Source: G020354785 sp964580815
GTDB lineage: Bacteria; Bacteroidota; Bacteroidia; Bacteroidales; UBA10428
Assembly (NCBI GenBank): GCA_964580815.1
Contig: CAZOLY010000027.1
Coordinates: forward strand, 1 to 27,259
Reading direction: 5' to 3'
DNA: 27,259 nt
Part shown: in pieces, positions 1 to 7,813 of the stretch
Layout of the letters: each line of letters starts with the position of its first letter
Numbering within the stretch: position 1 is the stretch's first letter
Position numbers and translations under genes: made by a program
The notes under the pieces: model-generated
Database searches by the model: none
What the model was told of the DNA's origin: nothing
Seen by the model: the letters and a program-made list of their open reading frames with translations, nothing else

Positions 1-1
1 A

Positions 2-1984
2 AACAATGTATACAGAAACCGTGAGATGGCAATAATACTGAGGGAGCTGGGAAGATATTATTCCAGGATGGGTGAATATGAGAGAGCCCTGGATACAATT
101 CAAAAAGGACTAATAGCAGCCACAAATAGTTTTAACAGCACAGATATTTATGAAAATCCCGAATTTGAAGATGTTTATGACAAATACCAGCTTATAGCAA
201 CTTTCAAAAGGAAGGCATATACATTTGAAAAATACTTTGAAGAGGTATCCAAAGATATCAGAGACATGAAGGCAAACTTCGAATGTTATAAACTGGCAGC
301 TGGACTTGAGGAAAAGGTCTATACCGGTGTAAGTGAGGAGAGTTCAAAAATAAACAATCTTTCCCATCAGAAAATAACCCTTAATAATGTGGTATGGAGT
401 GCAATGAGAATATATGAATTAACAAATGACCGCAAATACCTTGAAGAAGCTTTCATTCACTCTGAAAAAAGCAAAGCATTGATGCTGGCATCATATATTA
501 ATGAAGAAAAAGCAAAGCAGTTTGCAGATATTCCCGATTCGCTTATAAATTATGAACTGAAAATAAAGAATGAAATTGCCGTACTGAATTTCAGGATTGA
601 TGCTGCCGGTGAAATGGGGCATACATCATCCCCTGAATCAGATGCAATGAAGTCAAGGTTGTTCGAATTGAAACAAAAAGAAGAAAAGCTGATAAATTTA
701 CTTGAAAAAAGATTTCCCAGGTATTATGATCTGAAATATAACAGGTCTGTAACCCCTGTCGGGCTTGTCAGGTCATTACTGGAAAAAGACCAGGCATTAA
801 TTGAATATACCGTTACATGGAAAGAGCTGTACACTTTTGTTGTTACCAGGGATACATTTGCTTGCTATATGCAGTTAAAACCAGACAGCCTTGCAGAAAA
901 AATACTTGAGATGAGAAAAATACTGACAGACAATAAGTACGGAAGCTATGACATTGAAGATTATTGCAATTTTATAAAAATATCCCATAATCTATATAAA
1001 ATATTATTTGAGCCTATTGTAAATGAGATTAAAGACAAAAGAATAATCATCGTGCCGGATGAAGTAATCAACCTCATACCTTTTGAGGTATTAATAACGG
1101 GCGATGCTCCTGCTTCAGTTATTGCAGACTTCAGTAAGCTGCCCTACCTTGTCAGAGACTATCCTGTAAGCTACGCATATTCTGCTTCTTTATTAATGAA
1201 CCAGGGGACACGCAAATATAAAAAGAACCGGCTTATTGCATTTGTCCCCGAATATGAAGATATTTATTACACCGGCCATCGCGAAAATGATACGGTTTTC
1301 AGTGACATGCCCACACTATATCCCCTTGTCGGCATTAAAGAAGAAGCAAATTTCATATCCAAACTATATAAAAGCAGAATATATAAAAATAAAAGTGCTT
1401 CAGAGGAGAATTTTAAAAAGTATGCCGGTGACTATAATATTATCCACCTGGCAATGCATACTGTAATTGATGACAAAGACCCGATGTATTCAAAAATGGT
1501 CTTTACCCCGCACGAAAAAAGCACCGAAGATGGATTACTACATACATTTGAGCTTTTTGGCACTAAACTGAATGCAAACCTTGTTGTCCTCAGCGGTTGC
1601 AATACCGGATACGGAAAAATACAGAAGGGGGAGGGACTGCTAAGCCTTGCCAGGGGATTTGTATTTTCGGGATGCTCGGGTTTGTTATTAACACAGTGGT
1701 CAGTTGCTGACAGGGCCAGCCTCGAGCTGATGAAAAAATTCTATACTCACCTTTCACACGGAAATACTAAAGACAAGGCTATGCAGCTGGCAAAGATCGA
1801 TTACCTGGAAAGTGCGGATCCGCTTAAGACTCATCCATACTATTGGGCGGGCTACATAGTATTTGGCAACACCAGTCCGCTTCCACCAAAAAAGGGTATA
1901 GGCTGGTGGGTTTTTGCAGCAGCCTTAATTTTACTGGCTTTACTTGTATATATAGTGATAAAAAGAAGACCGGCGGGCAGGTAA
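2..1984 (+). CDS. TPR-CHAT domain protein with C-terminal membrane anchor (5' partial)
   Basis: The reading frame is open to the left edge, so the N-terminus is missing. Residues below are counted from the first visible Met (base 26). A TPR-like repeat (LGRYYSRMGEYERAL) lies at about 7-35, a helical/coiled-coil stretch at about 130-235, and a CHAT (caspase HetF-associated) domain at about 330-615. The CHAT His-Cys dyad is visible: H478 in HLAMHT and C525 in LSGCNTG. A single TM segment at about 627-645 precedes a basic tail (KRRPAGR). CHAT domains are caspase-like cysteine peptidases, usually fused to TPR or other sensor repeats. The basic tail suggests the bulk of the protein may lie outside the cytoplasm, but the missing N-terminus (signal peptide or not) must decide this. 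The gene runs tail to tail, 3 nt apart, into an anti-sigma-like gene paired with a sigma factor. The CHAT assignment is firm. The substrate is unknown. Confidence 0.88.
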   Translation, partial: NNVYRNREMAIILRELGRYYSRMGEYERALDTIQKGLIAATNSFNSTDIYENPEFEDVYDKYQLIATFKRKAYTFEKYFEEVSKDIRDMKANFECYKLAAGLEEKVYTGVSEESSKINNLSHQKITLNNVVWSAMRIYELTNDRKYLEEAFIHSEKSKALMLASYINEEKAKQFADIPDSLINYELKIKNEIAVLNFRIDAAGEMGHTSSPESDAMKSRLFELKQKEEKLINLLEKRFPRYYDLKYNRSVTPVGLVRSLLEKDQALIEYTVTWKELYTFVVTRDTFACYMQLKPDSLAEKILEMRKILTDNKYGSYDIEDYCNFIKISHNLYKILFEPIVNEIKDKRIIIVPDEVINLIPFEVLITGDAPASVIADFSKLPYLVRDYPVSYAYSASLLMNQGTRKYKKNRLIAFVPEYEDIYYTGHRENDTVFSDMPTLYPLVGIKEEANFISKLYKSRIYKNKSASEENFKKYAGDYNIIHLAMHTVIDDKDPMYSKMVFTPHEKSTEDGLLHTFELFGTKLNANLVVLSGCNTGYGKIQKGEGLLSLARGFVFSGCSGLLLTQWSVADRASLELMKKFYTHLSHGNTKDKAMQLAKIDYLESADPLKTHPYYWAGYIVFGNTSPLPPKKGIGWWVFAAALILLALLVYIVIKRRPAGR

Positions 1985-1987
1985 AAA

Positions 1988-2779
1988 CTAACCAAGTTTC
2001 TTCAGTAAATTTTCAGCTTTTTTCCTGTAATATGTATCTCCTGATATTATTGTTTCCAAAAGATCTTTGGCCTCCCTTGTATTGTTGTTTTTAAGGTAAC
2101 ATAATGCCAGATACCATTGCGAATGGTAAATCAGGGGACTCCTGCAATTTTTAAGAATACTCTCAAACTGAATTATAGCCTCATCAAATTTATTTTGCTC
2201 CATGCAGGTCAGCCCCAGATAAAACCGTGCCATATAGTTTTCACTATTTACGCCAACCATATTCAGCAGATTATCATATGCTGCGTTATAGCTGCCCCGG
2301 TCATATAATAATATAGCTTCCCCCAGATCATCAACTTTGTCAGCCTCTGATCTGATAATAATATCGGATTTATATGGCTCGTAATACATACTATACAGTT
2401 TCTCACCCGAATATTCCCTGTCCCCCAGTTTATAAAAAAGGACCCCGGTAATAACAATAATTGTTATTCCTGCAGCAACAAGCACCATCCGCTTCGGCAC
2501 AGTATGCTTTTTACCCGGGGACCTTATATCGTGCATTGTTACCTTCTCCCGACTGCCTTCTGATCTTCTGAACATCAAGTATGCATTATTCAATTTGTTT
2601 TTGAATCTGCTAATATCTTCTTCACTGATGCTATCATTAACTTCCCGGTGAAGAGCAACAAGCTCCTGTAGCTCCCTGTCCCTTTGCAATTGATGAATAA
2701 AGTCTTTTAACTTTTCACCTTTTAGCGTACCATCGAGGTATTTCTCTATCAATATTGTGGACTTCATTCTTAAGTTCAT
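1988..2779 (-). CDS. Membrane anti-sigma-like protein with extracytoplasmic TPRs
   Basis: This is a 263-residue protein. Residues 1-96 are soluble and helical, with an N-terminal pattern (IEKYLDGTLKGEKLKDF) like the start of Bacteroidota anti-sigma proteins. A single TM lies at about 97-117, preceded by basic PKRM. Residues about 150-262 form TPR-like helical pairs (for example ENYMARFYLGLTCMEQNKFDEAI). The positive-inside rule puts the N-terminus in the cytoplasm and the TPRs in the periplasm. The start codon lies 65 nt inside the upstream sigma gene, so the two are translationally coupled. An alternative ATG is at 2767. No zinc-binding HxxxCxxC motif is seen. Anti-sigma function is inferred from topology and overlap with the sigma gene, not from a recognised family. 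It ends 3 nt from the CHAT gene's stop. Confidence 0.72.
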   Translation of the reverse strand: MNLRMKSTILIEKYLDGTLKGEKLKDFIHQLQRDRELQELVALHREVNDSISEEDISRFKNKLNNAYLMFRRSEGSREKVTMHDIRSPGKKHTVPKRMVLVAAGITIIVITGVLFYKLGDREYSGEKLYSMYYEPYKSDIIIRSEADKVDDLGEAILLYDRGSYNAAYDNLLNMVGVNSENYMARFYLGLTCMEQNKFDEAIIQFESILKNCRSPLIYHSQWYLALCYLKNNNTREAKDLLETIISGDTYYRKKAENLLKKLG

Positions 2780-3341
2780 AATATTCCGGATTTTGAATAA
2801 TTCTGTTAACCAGGGCCTTTTTACAGCGATACCTCCTGTTTTTTGTATGCTGTTCTGAACTATATCCCATAATACTGGTAATCTCAGCTATTGTAAAGCT
2901 ATTCATGACCATCTTTAAAATTCTCCTGCAATCTTCGCTTAACTGATCAAATATTCTTCTGTAGAATATTAATCTTTCATTCTGCTCATACATTCTTATA
3001 ATATTATTTTCCTCATCCACACAGTTATCATAATCATCAATACTTTTACCTTCCTTTCCTCTGGTTTTTAGCTCCTTAAGCCACAATAACCTGGCAATGG
3101 AATAAATAAATGTATTTACAGAGCAATTAAGTTTCAGACTTTCTGCTTTAAGCTTTTTATATAATATTATCAGCGAGTCCTGGAAAATATCCCGGGCATC
3201 TTCTTCGCTGCCACTGTTTCTTGTTATCAAATGTCTGACAGTCCTGAAGCTGTTCTTATAAATATACAGGATAACATCATTATTCTCCTTAATGATACCG
3301 CGGACAAGCTCTTTTTCTGTATAGTTATTATTATTAACCAA
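2715..3341 (-). CDS. Sigma-70 family (ECF-like) RNA polymerase sigma factor
   Basis: This is a 208-residue sigma factor. The region 2 core is at about 20-95, with SEEDARDIFQDSLIILYKKL (45-64) as the conserved core-binding helix and an aromatic/basic stretch (FIYSIARLLWLKELKTRG) after it. Region 4 is at about 125-180, with a helix-turn-helix (FTIAEITSIMGYSSEQHTKN, 149-168). It is slightly longer than a minimal ECF factor because of an acidic linker (101-116) and a C-terminal extension (181-208) that overlaps the downstream anti-sigma-like gene. No ATG is available at the 5' end: an in-frame stop lies three codons upstream and the first usable codon is TTG at 3341. Region 2 and 4 recognition is good. 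The regulon is unknown. It is co-transcribed with the membrane anti-sigma-like gene. Confidence 0.88.
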   Translation of the reverse strand: MVNNNNYTEKELVRGIIKENNDVILYIYKNSFRTVRHLITRNSGSEEDARDIFQDSLIILYKKLKAESLKLNCSVNTFIYSIARLLWLKELKTRGKEGKSIDDYDNCVDEENNIIRMYEQNERLIFYRRIFDQLSEDCRRILKMVMNSFTIAEITSIMGYSSEQHTKNRRYRCKKALVNRIIQNPEYYELKNEVHNIDREIPRWYAKR

Positions 3342-3415
3342 TGTTTAATTCCCGTTTTTATATAAAAGTAACCCCGCTGTAAGTTATTTTTAACAAAATT
3401 AATGAAAACATTTAA

Positions 3416-6277
3416 CTAATCATCAGCAAAGGGAGCGCAAGAGCATATGAGGTTTCTGTCTCCATATGCTTCATCAATGCGGGCAACGGATGGCCATAAT
3501 TTATTATCCTTTATCCATGCCAATGGAAAGGCTGCTTTCTGCCTGGTATAATTATAGGGCCACTCATTGGAAGTAACAGCATTAACAGTATGGGGAGCAT
3601 TTTTTATAACATTATCTTCAGTGTTTTTATTTTTCTTAATCGCTTTAATTTCATTGAATATTGATATCAAAGCTTCAACAAATCGGTTTAATTCCTGTAA
3701 TGACTCACTTTCAGTAGGTTCAACCATTAGTGTTCCGTGAACCGGAAAAGATAAAGTAGGAGAATGAAAACCGTAATCCATCAGTCTTTTGGCAATGTCA
3801 GTTTCAGTAATATTAGCAGTTTGTTTAAATTCTCTGCAATCAAGGATCATCTCATGTGCTACAAAACCATTTTCCCCCTTGTACAGCACCATATAATAAT
3901 CATTAAGCAATGAAGCCAGATAATTTGCGTTTAAGATTGCAATCTTTGATGCATGTGTCAGGCCATATTTTCCCAGCAGGCAGCAATAGCCATGAGAAAT
4001 TGTTAATATACTGGCACTTCCCCATGGTGCAGCTGCCACTGCTGTGATTCCATTTATACCGCCTGTTTCGATAACAGGATGAGTTGGCAGAAATTCAACC
4101 AGGTTATCTGCCACTGCTATGGGGCCCATTCCCGGACCTCCCCCGCCATGAGGTATTCCAAAAGTTTTATGCAGATTAATATGACAAACGTCGGCTCCTA
4201 TAAGGGCCGGACTGGTAAGTCCGACCAGTGCATTCATGTTTGCCCCGTCCAGATATACCAGTCCACCATTATTATGTACAATATCGACCATATCCCTGAT
4301 ATTGGCTTCAAAAACCCCGTGTGTCGACGGATAAGTAACCATAAAGGCAGCAAGATATTCCTTATTGTACTCAGCCTTTGCTTTTAAATCATTTATATCA
4401 ATATTACCATTTTCATCGCACTTGATTATCACAACTTTAAGTCCGGCCATAACACCGCTGGCCGGATTTGTACCATGGGCAGATGATGGAATAAGTACAA
4501 CATCCCTGTGACGTTCTCCCCTGGTTTCATGGTATTTTTTTATTACCATTAGTCCGGCATACTCACCTGCAGCTCCCGAGTTGGGCTGAAAAGATATTGC
4601 CGAATATCCCGTAATAATCTTGAGAAACTTTCCCAGTTCATAAAATAACTGCTGATATCCTTCAGTCTGCTCAATAGGAACAAAGGGGTGAATATCGCCG
4701 AATTCCTGCCAGCTTAAAGGAAGTAGCTCAACAGCCGCATTTAGCTTCATTGTGCAGGAACCCAGCGAGATCATAGAATGAGTCAATGAAAAATCTTTTC
4801 TCTCCAGCTTCTTAATAAACCGCATAATCTCCGTCTCGGAATGATAATTGTTAAAAACATCCGCGACAAGGAAATCACTTTTTCTTAAAAACTCATTATT
4901 AAAATAAGTCTTATCACTAAGTTCACTGATTTTCTTCACGGGTATTTTCACAGCATATGAGAAAACTTCAATAATATCATTTAAATCACTAACGGTTGTA
5001 GTTTCATCAATGCTTATACCAATCGTTTTTTCATCAATATACCTGAAGTTCATCTTCTTCTCGAGAGCAGGGATCTCTATATCTTTTCTTGTAAGGTTCT
5101 TTGGTAAAATAATTTTTAAAGTATCAAAGAAACATTCACTACCCTCGTTATAGCCAAGTTCAATCAACTTGCCGGACAATATGCCTGCTACCTGGTGTAT
5201 GCGCCATGCAATTTGTTTTAATCCTTCCGGACCGTGATATACCGAATACATACCAGCCATTATGGCTAATAATGCCTGTGATGTACAAATGTTTGAAGTG
5301 GCTCTTTCCCTTTTTATATGCTGTTCTCTTGTTTGAAGGGCCATTCTTAATGCCCTTTTGCCTTCCTTGTCATGAGTGACACCAATAATACGGCCCGGCA
5401 TATACCTTTTAAACTCATCCCGTGTAGCAAAATAAGCTGCATGTGGTCCTCCATAACCCATGGGTATGCCAAATCTTTGAGTTGATCCTATAACAACGTC
5501 AGCGCCCCATTCTCCGGGAGGTGTCAGGAGGACAAGGCTCATAAGATCAGCACCAACCGTTACAAGTGCTTCATTATTGTGTGCCTCATCAATAAATTGT
5601 GAATAATTTCTTATTTCACCGTCACCGGCCGGATACTGGATAAATGCACCAAATATTTTGTCATCCCATTTTACTTTATCATACTGGCCTGTTATCAGGT
5701 TTATTCCCAAAGGCTTTGAACGTGTCTTAAGAACATCCAGAGTTTGGGGGAAAACATTTTCATCAGCAAAAAATTTGTTGGCCCCCCGGCTTACTGACTC
5801 CCTTGAGCGCATATTAAAAGTCATAATCATTGCTTCAGCAGCAGCAGTAGCCTCATCCAGCAGTGAAGCATTTGTTATTTCCATCGCTGTAAGATCCATC
5901 ACAACAGTCTGGAATATTAATAATGCTTCGAGCCTGCCCTGTGAAATCTCAGCCTGGTATGGAGTATAGGACGTATACCAGCCGGGATTTTCAAGTATAT
6001 TTCTCTTTATTACAGCAGGAAGAATGGACCCGTAATAGCCCAATCCTATATATGATCTGAAAACCTTGTTCTTTGATGCAATTTTCCTTATATGTTTGGA
6101 ATATTCATACTCACTCATCTCATCAGGAATATCCAAAGGTTTATCAAGTCTTATGGATTCGGGAATTGTTTTGTCAATTAATTCATCCAGGGAACCGACA
6201 CCGATCTTGCTGAGCATCTCTTTTATCTCGTGATCACGGGGTCCGGCATGTCGTGAAATAAATCTGTCTGTTGCCAT
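3416..6277 (-). CDS. gcvP: Glycine dehydrogenase (decarboxylating), P-protein of glycine cleavage
   Basis: This 953-residue protein is the full length of the single-chain P-protein. It decarboxylates glycine with pyridoxal phosphate and passes the aminomethyl group to the lipoyl arm of GcvH, as part of the cytoplasmic glycine cleavage system. The N-terminal half contains IGLGYYGSILPAVIKRNILE. The C-terminal half carries the PLP-lysine site HINLHKTFGIPHGGGGPGMG, with K704 predicted to form the Schiff base. Both pseudo-symmetric halves are present, so this is not the split GcvPA/GcvPB form. No gcvT, gcvH or lpd lies in the window, so the rest of the system is elsewhere. It follows the MBL-fold gene after 75 nt on the same strand. 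That gap contains a 12-bp palindrome and an AT-only inverted repeat. Confidence 0.98.
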   Translation of the reverse strand: MATDRFISRHAGPRDHEIKEMLSKIGVGSLDELIDKTIPESIRLDKPLDIPDEMSEYEYSKHIRKIASKNKVFRSYIGLGYYGSILPAVIKRNILENPGWYTSYTPYQAEISQGRLEALLIFQTVVMDLTAMEITNASLLDEATAAAEAMIMTFNMRSRESVSRGANKFFADENVFPQTLDVLKTRSKPLGINLITGQYDKVKWDDKIFGAFIQYPAGDGEIRNYSQFIDEAHNNEALVTVGADLMSLVLLTPPGEWGADVVIGSTQRFGIPMGYGGPHAAYFATRDEFKRYMPGRIIGVTHDKEGKRALRMALQTREQHIKRERATSNICTSQALLAIMAGMYSVYHGPEGLKQIAWRIHQVAGILSGKLIELGYNEGSECFFDTLKIILPKNLTRKDIEIPALEKKMNFRYIDEKTIGISIDETTTVSDLNDIIEVFSYAVKIPVKKISELSDKTYFNNEFLRKSDFLVADVFNNYHSETEIMRFIKKLERKDFSLTHSMISLGSCTMKLNAAVELLPLSWQEFGDIHPFVPIEQTEGYQQLFYELGKFLKIITGYSAISFQPNSGAAGEYAGLMVIKKYHETRGERHRDVVLIPSSAHGTNPASGVMAGLKVVIIKCDENGNIDINDLKAKAEYNKEYLAAFMVTYPSTHGVFEANIRDMVDIVHNNGGLVYLDGANMNALVGLTSPALIGADVCHINLHKTFGIPHGGGGPGMGPIAVADNLVEFLPTHPVIETGGINGITAVAAAPWGSASILTISHGYCCLLGKYGLTHASKIAILNANYLASLLNDYYMVLYKGENGFVAHEMILDCREFKQTANITETDIAKRLMDYGFHSPTLSFPVHGTLMVEPTESESLQELNRFVEALISIFNEIKAIKKNKNTEDNVIKNAPHTVNAVTSNEWPYNYTRQKAAFPLAWIKDNKLWPSVARIDEAYGDRNLICSCAPFADD

Positions 6278-6298
6278 ACTAGTTTATGTTAATAGAAT

Positions 6299-6310
6299 AC
6301 CAAATTTGGT
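6299..6310. promoter_or_regulatory. 12-bp perfect palindrome upstream of gcvP
   Basis: ACCAAATTTGGT is its own reverse complement and lies 22 nt before the gcvP start codon. It includes CAAATTTG, one base away from the Bacteroidota -7 consensus TAnnTTTG, so it could be an operator overlapping a weak promoter. AT-rich palindromes of this length can arise by chance, and the role is inference. Confidence 0.35.
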
Positions 6311-6328
6311 GCTCTCAAATTAATAATC

Positions 6329-6361
6329 TTTTTATAATAAATAAAAAAATTATTATAAAAA
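6329..6361 (-). terminator. AT-only inverted repeat at the 3' end of the MBL-fold gene
   Basis: Two perfect 12-nt arms (6329-6340 and 6350-6361; the right arm reads ttattataaaaa) flank a 9-nt loop. The stop codon of the MBL-fold gene (6353-6355) lies inside the right arm. In the minus-strand transcript the loop is U-rich, so it might act as a weak terminator or a 3'-end protecting hairpin. All pairs are A-U, so stability is low. Confidence 0.3.
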
Positions 6362-6988
6362 CGGATTAGTGTCAATTTCGTGCTTTATCGTAGTAGAGGG
6401 ACCGTGACCCGGATAAACCGTGACATCGCCGGGAAGGATCAATATTTTTGTTTTAATACTGTCAATTAAAGTATCAAAATTACCACCAGGCAGGTCGGTT
6501 CTGCCAATACTCCCATTAAACAATACATCGCCAATTATTATAAATTTCTGATCAACAGAATATAGTGCAACACTGCCTCTTGAATGTCCTGGAACATGAA
6601 TAACCCTGAGCTCTGACCTGCCAAATTTAATTATCCTGTTATCTTCAATGTATTCATCAATGGGGGGAGGACTTTCAATTGTGAATCCGAAAAACTGGCC
6701 GTATTCCAGTGCATCATCCAATAAGTGCTGATCATCTTTATGTGCGGCAACGGTTATATTGAAACTCTCTGAAATATAAGCATTCCCCAGAATATGATCA
6801 ACATGGCAATGAGTATTGACAATTTTAAGGGGTTTTAATTCATTTTTATCAATGTATCTCTTCAGCTCATTCTTCTCTTCAGCAGCAAAACAACCAGGAT
6901 CAATGATCAGGCACTCTTTGGTTTCATCGGCAAGGATAAATGTATTTACCTGAAAATCATTAAATATAAATTTCTCAATAGAGATCAT
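6353..6988 (-). CDS. Metallo-beta-lactamase-fold hydrolase (glyoxalase II-like)
   Basis: This 211-residue single-domain protein has the metal-binding signature THCHVDH at about residues 59-65. A further metal-ligand His lies in HVPGHSRGS (about 133-141), then a GDVLF aspartate motif, and a C-terminal YPGHGPST. This order is typical of the YcbL/GloB-like group of small MBL hydrolases that cleave thioesters such as lactoyl-glutathione-type substrates. The C-terminal substrate domain of true glyoxalase II (about 250-260 residues) is missing, so the substrate is not defined. The frame can begin at a TTG at 6994, but the ATG at 6988, about 10 nt after AAGGAAG, is the better start. It lies between pcm and gcvP on one strand and is likely co-transcribed with them. 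Confidence 0.9.
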   Translation of the reverse strand: MISIEKFIFNDFQVNTFILADETKECLIIDPGCFAAEEKNELKRYIDKNELKPLKIVNTHCHVDHILGNAYISESFNITVAAHKDDQHLLDDALEYGQFFGFTIESPPPIDEYIEDNRIIKFGRSELRVIHVPGHSRGSVALYSVDQKFIIIGDVLFNGSIGRTDLPGGNFDTLIDSIKTKILILPGDVTVYPGHGPSTTIKHEIDTNPFL

Positions 6989-7053
6989 TATCAATATTCT
7001 TCCTTAATTTCGTTTTATATAGCTAATAAAATATTAAAAATAGGATAATTATT

Positions 7054-7695
7054 TTAATTTTTGCCCTTCAACAAGGGAACGAAAACAAAATATCCGTGCT
7101 CAGTTTCTCTGAACTCATTTTCCCCGGTTTTTACAACAAGGGTCATAACTTGCGAATATGAACTGCCTGTTGGCAGAACCATCCTTCCACCGATTTTTAA
7201 TTGTTCAAGTAAGTTCTCAGGAATTTTAGGGGCGGCAGCAGTAATTAATATTTTATCGAATTTTGCATATGTAGGAAGTCCCGAATACCCATCCCCATAA
7301 AAAAAATGCGGATTATAACCAATCCCTGGCAGTAAAGTTTTAGCTTTAATCATAAGTTTTTTTATCCTTTCAACTGTATATACCCTGGCTCCCATTTCCA
7401 ATAATATTGCAGCCTGATAACCAGAGCCAGTACCAATCTCAAGAATTTTATCCCCTGGTTTTACTTTAAGAAGTTCTGTCTGAAAGGCGACAGTATAAGG
7501 TTGCGAAATTGTTTGTCCCGATCCGATGGGAAAAGCCTGGTCTTTATATGCAAACTTCGTAAAACTGCTATCCATGAAAAGGTGCCTCGGCACCCTGTTT
7601 ATAGCATCCAGTACTGCCTGGTCTTTAATACCTTTACTCCTTATTTCTTCAACAAGCTTTTTTCTTAATCCTTTATGCAGGTATGTATCCTCCAT
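7054..7695 (-). CDS. pcm: Protein-L-isoaspartate O-methyltransferase
   Basis: This 213-residue SAM-dependent methyltransferase repairs isoaspartyl residues in aged proteins by methylating the alpha-carboxyl group. The family's N-terminal helix region is followed by VPRHLFMD, then the PCMT-specific QTISQPYTVAFQTELL (about 61-76). Motif I follows as ILEIGTGSGYQ (about 84-94), then the later motif GGRMVLPTG (about 174-182). Length is standard. The frame can start at TTG (7701), but ATG at 7695 gives the usual N-terminus. A TACATTTG -7 box on this strand lies just upstream. It heads a minus-strand run with the MBL hydrolase and gcvP and is divergent from the gene at 7814. Confidence 0.96.
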   Translation of the reverse strand: MEDTYLHKGLRKKLVEEIRSKGIKDQAVLDAINRVPRHLFMDSSFTKFAYKDQAFPIGSGQTISQPYTVAFQTELLKVKPGDKILEIGTGSGYQAAILLEMGARVYTVERIKKLMIKAKTLLPGIGYNPHFFYGDGYSGLPTYAKFDKILITAAAPKIPENLLEQLKIGGRMVLPTGSSYSQVMTLVVKTGENEFRETEHGYFVFVPLLKGKN

Positions 7696-7717
7696 GGCCA
7701 AAATATCTTAACTCATG

Positions 7718-7725
7718 CAAATGTA
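7718..7725 (-). promoter_or_regulatory. Bacteroidota-type -7 box for pcm
   Basis: On the minus strand this reads TACATTTG, a perfect fit to the Bacteroidota housekeeping -7 consensus TAnnTTTG, 22 nt upstream of the pcm ATG. No good TTTG -33 element is seen at standard spacing. A 9-bp inverted repeat (7728-7752) occupies the region just upstream of it. Confidence 0.5.
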
Positions 7726-7727
7726 AT

Positions 7728-7752
7728 CTTATCAACAAAAATAGTTGATAAG
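7728..7752. promoter_or_regulatory. 9-bp inverted repeat in the divergent pcm/oxidoreductase gap
   Basis: CTTATCAAC (7728-7736) and GTTGATAAG (7744-7752) are exact reverse complements separated by 7 nt. The dyad sits directly upstream of the pcm -7 box and upstream of the plus-strand promoter at 7790. This is where an operator controlling both divergent genes would lie. The cognate regulator is unknown. Confidence 0.45.
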
Positions 7753-7789
7753 TTAGTTTGAAAAAATAATTGCCTATTTCTAAATGTCC

Positions 7790-7797
7790 TATGTTTG
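7790..7797 (+). promoter_or_regulatory. Bacteroidota-type promoter for the Gfo/Idh-like gene
   Basis: TATGTTTG matches the -7 consensus TAnnTTTG, with a TTG at 7770-7772 as a possible -33 element 17 nt upstream. The start codon at 7814 is 16 nt downstream, so any 5' UTR would be very short. Confidence 0.5.
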
Positions 7798-7813
7798 TAA
7801 AAAGGTTATGTAA

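Noticed and set aside
2..3341. A complete type III-E Craspase (CRISPR-linked TPR-CHAT) system
   Set aside because: No CRISPR repeats, gRAMP/Cas7-11, Cas1 or Csx30/Csx31-like gene is seen in the window. Only the CHAT-sigma logic is shared.
4079..5969. Open frames of about 100 codons antisense to gcvP (4079-4387 and 5658-5969)
   Set aside because: They lie entirely opposite a strongly conserved gene, have no protein-family features, and fit chance open frames.
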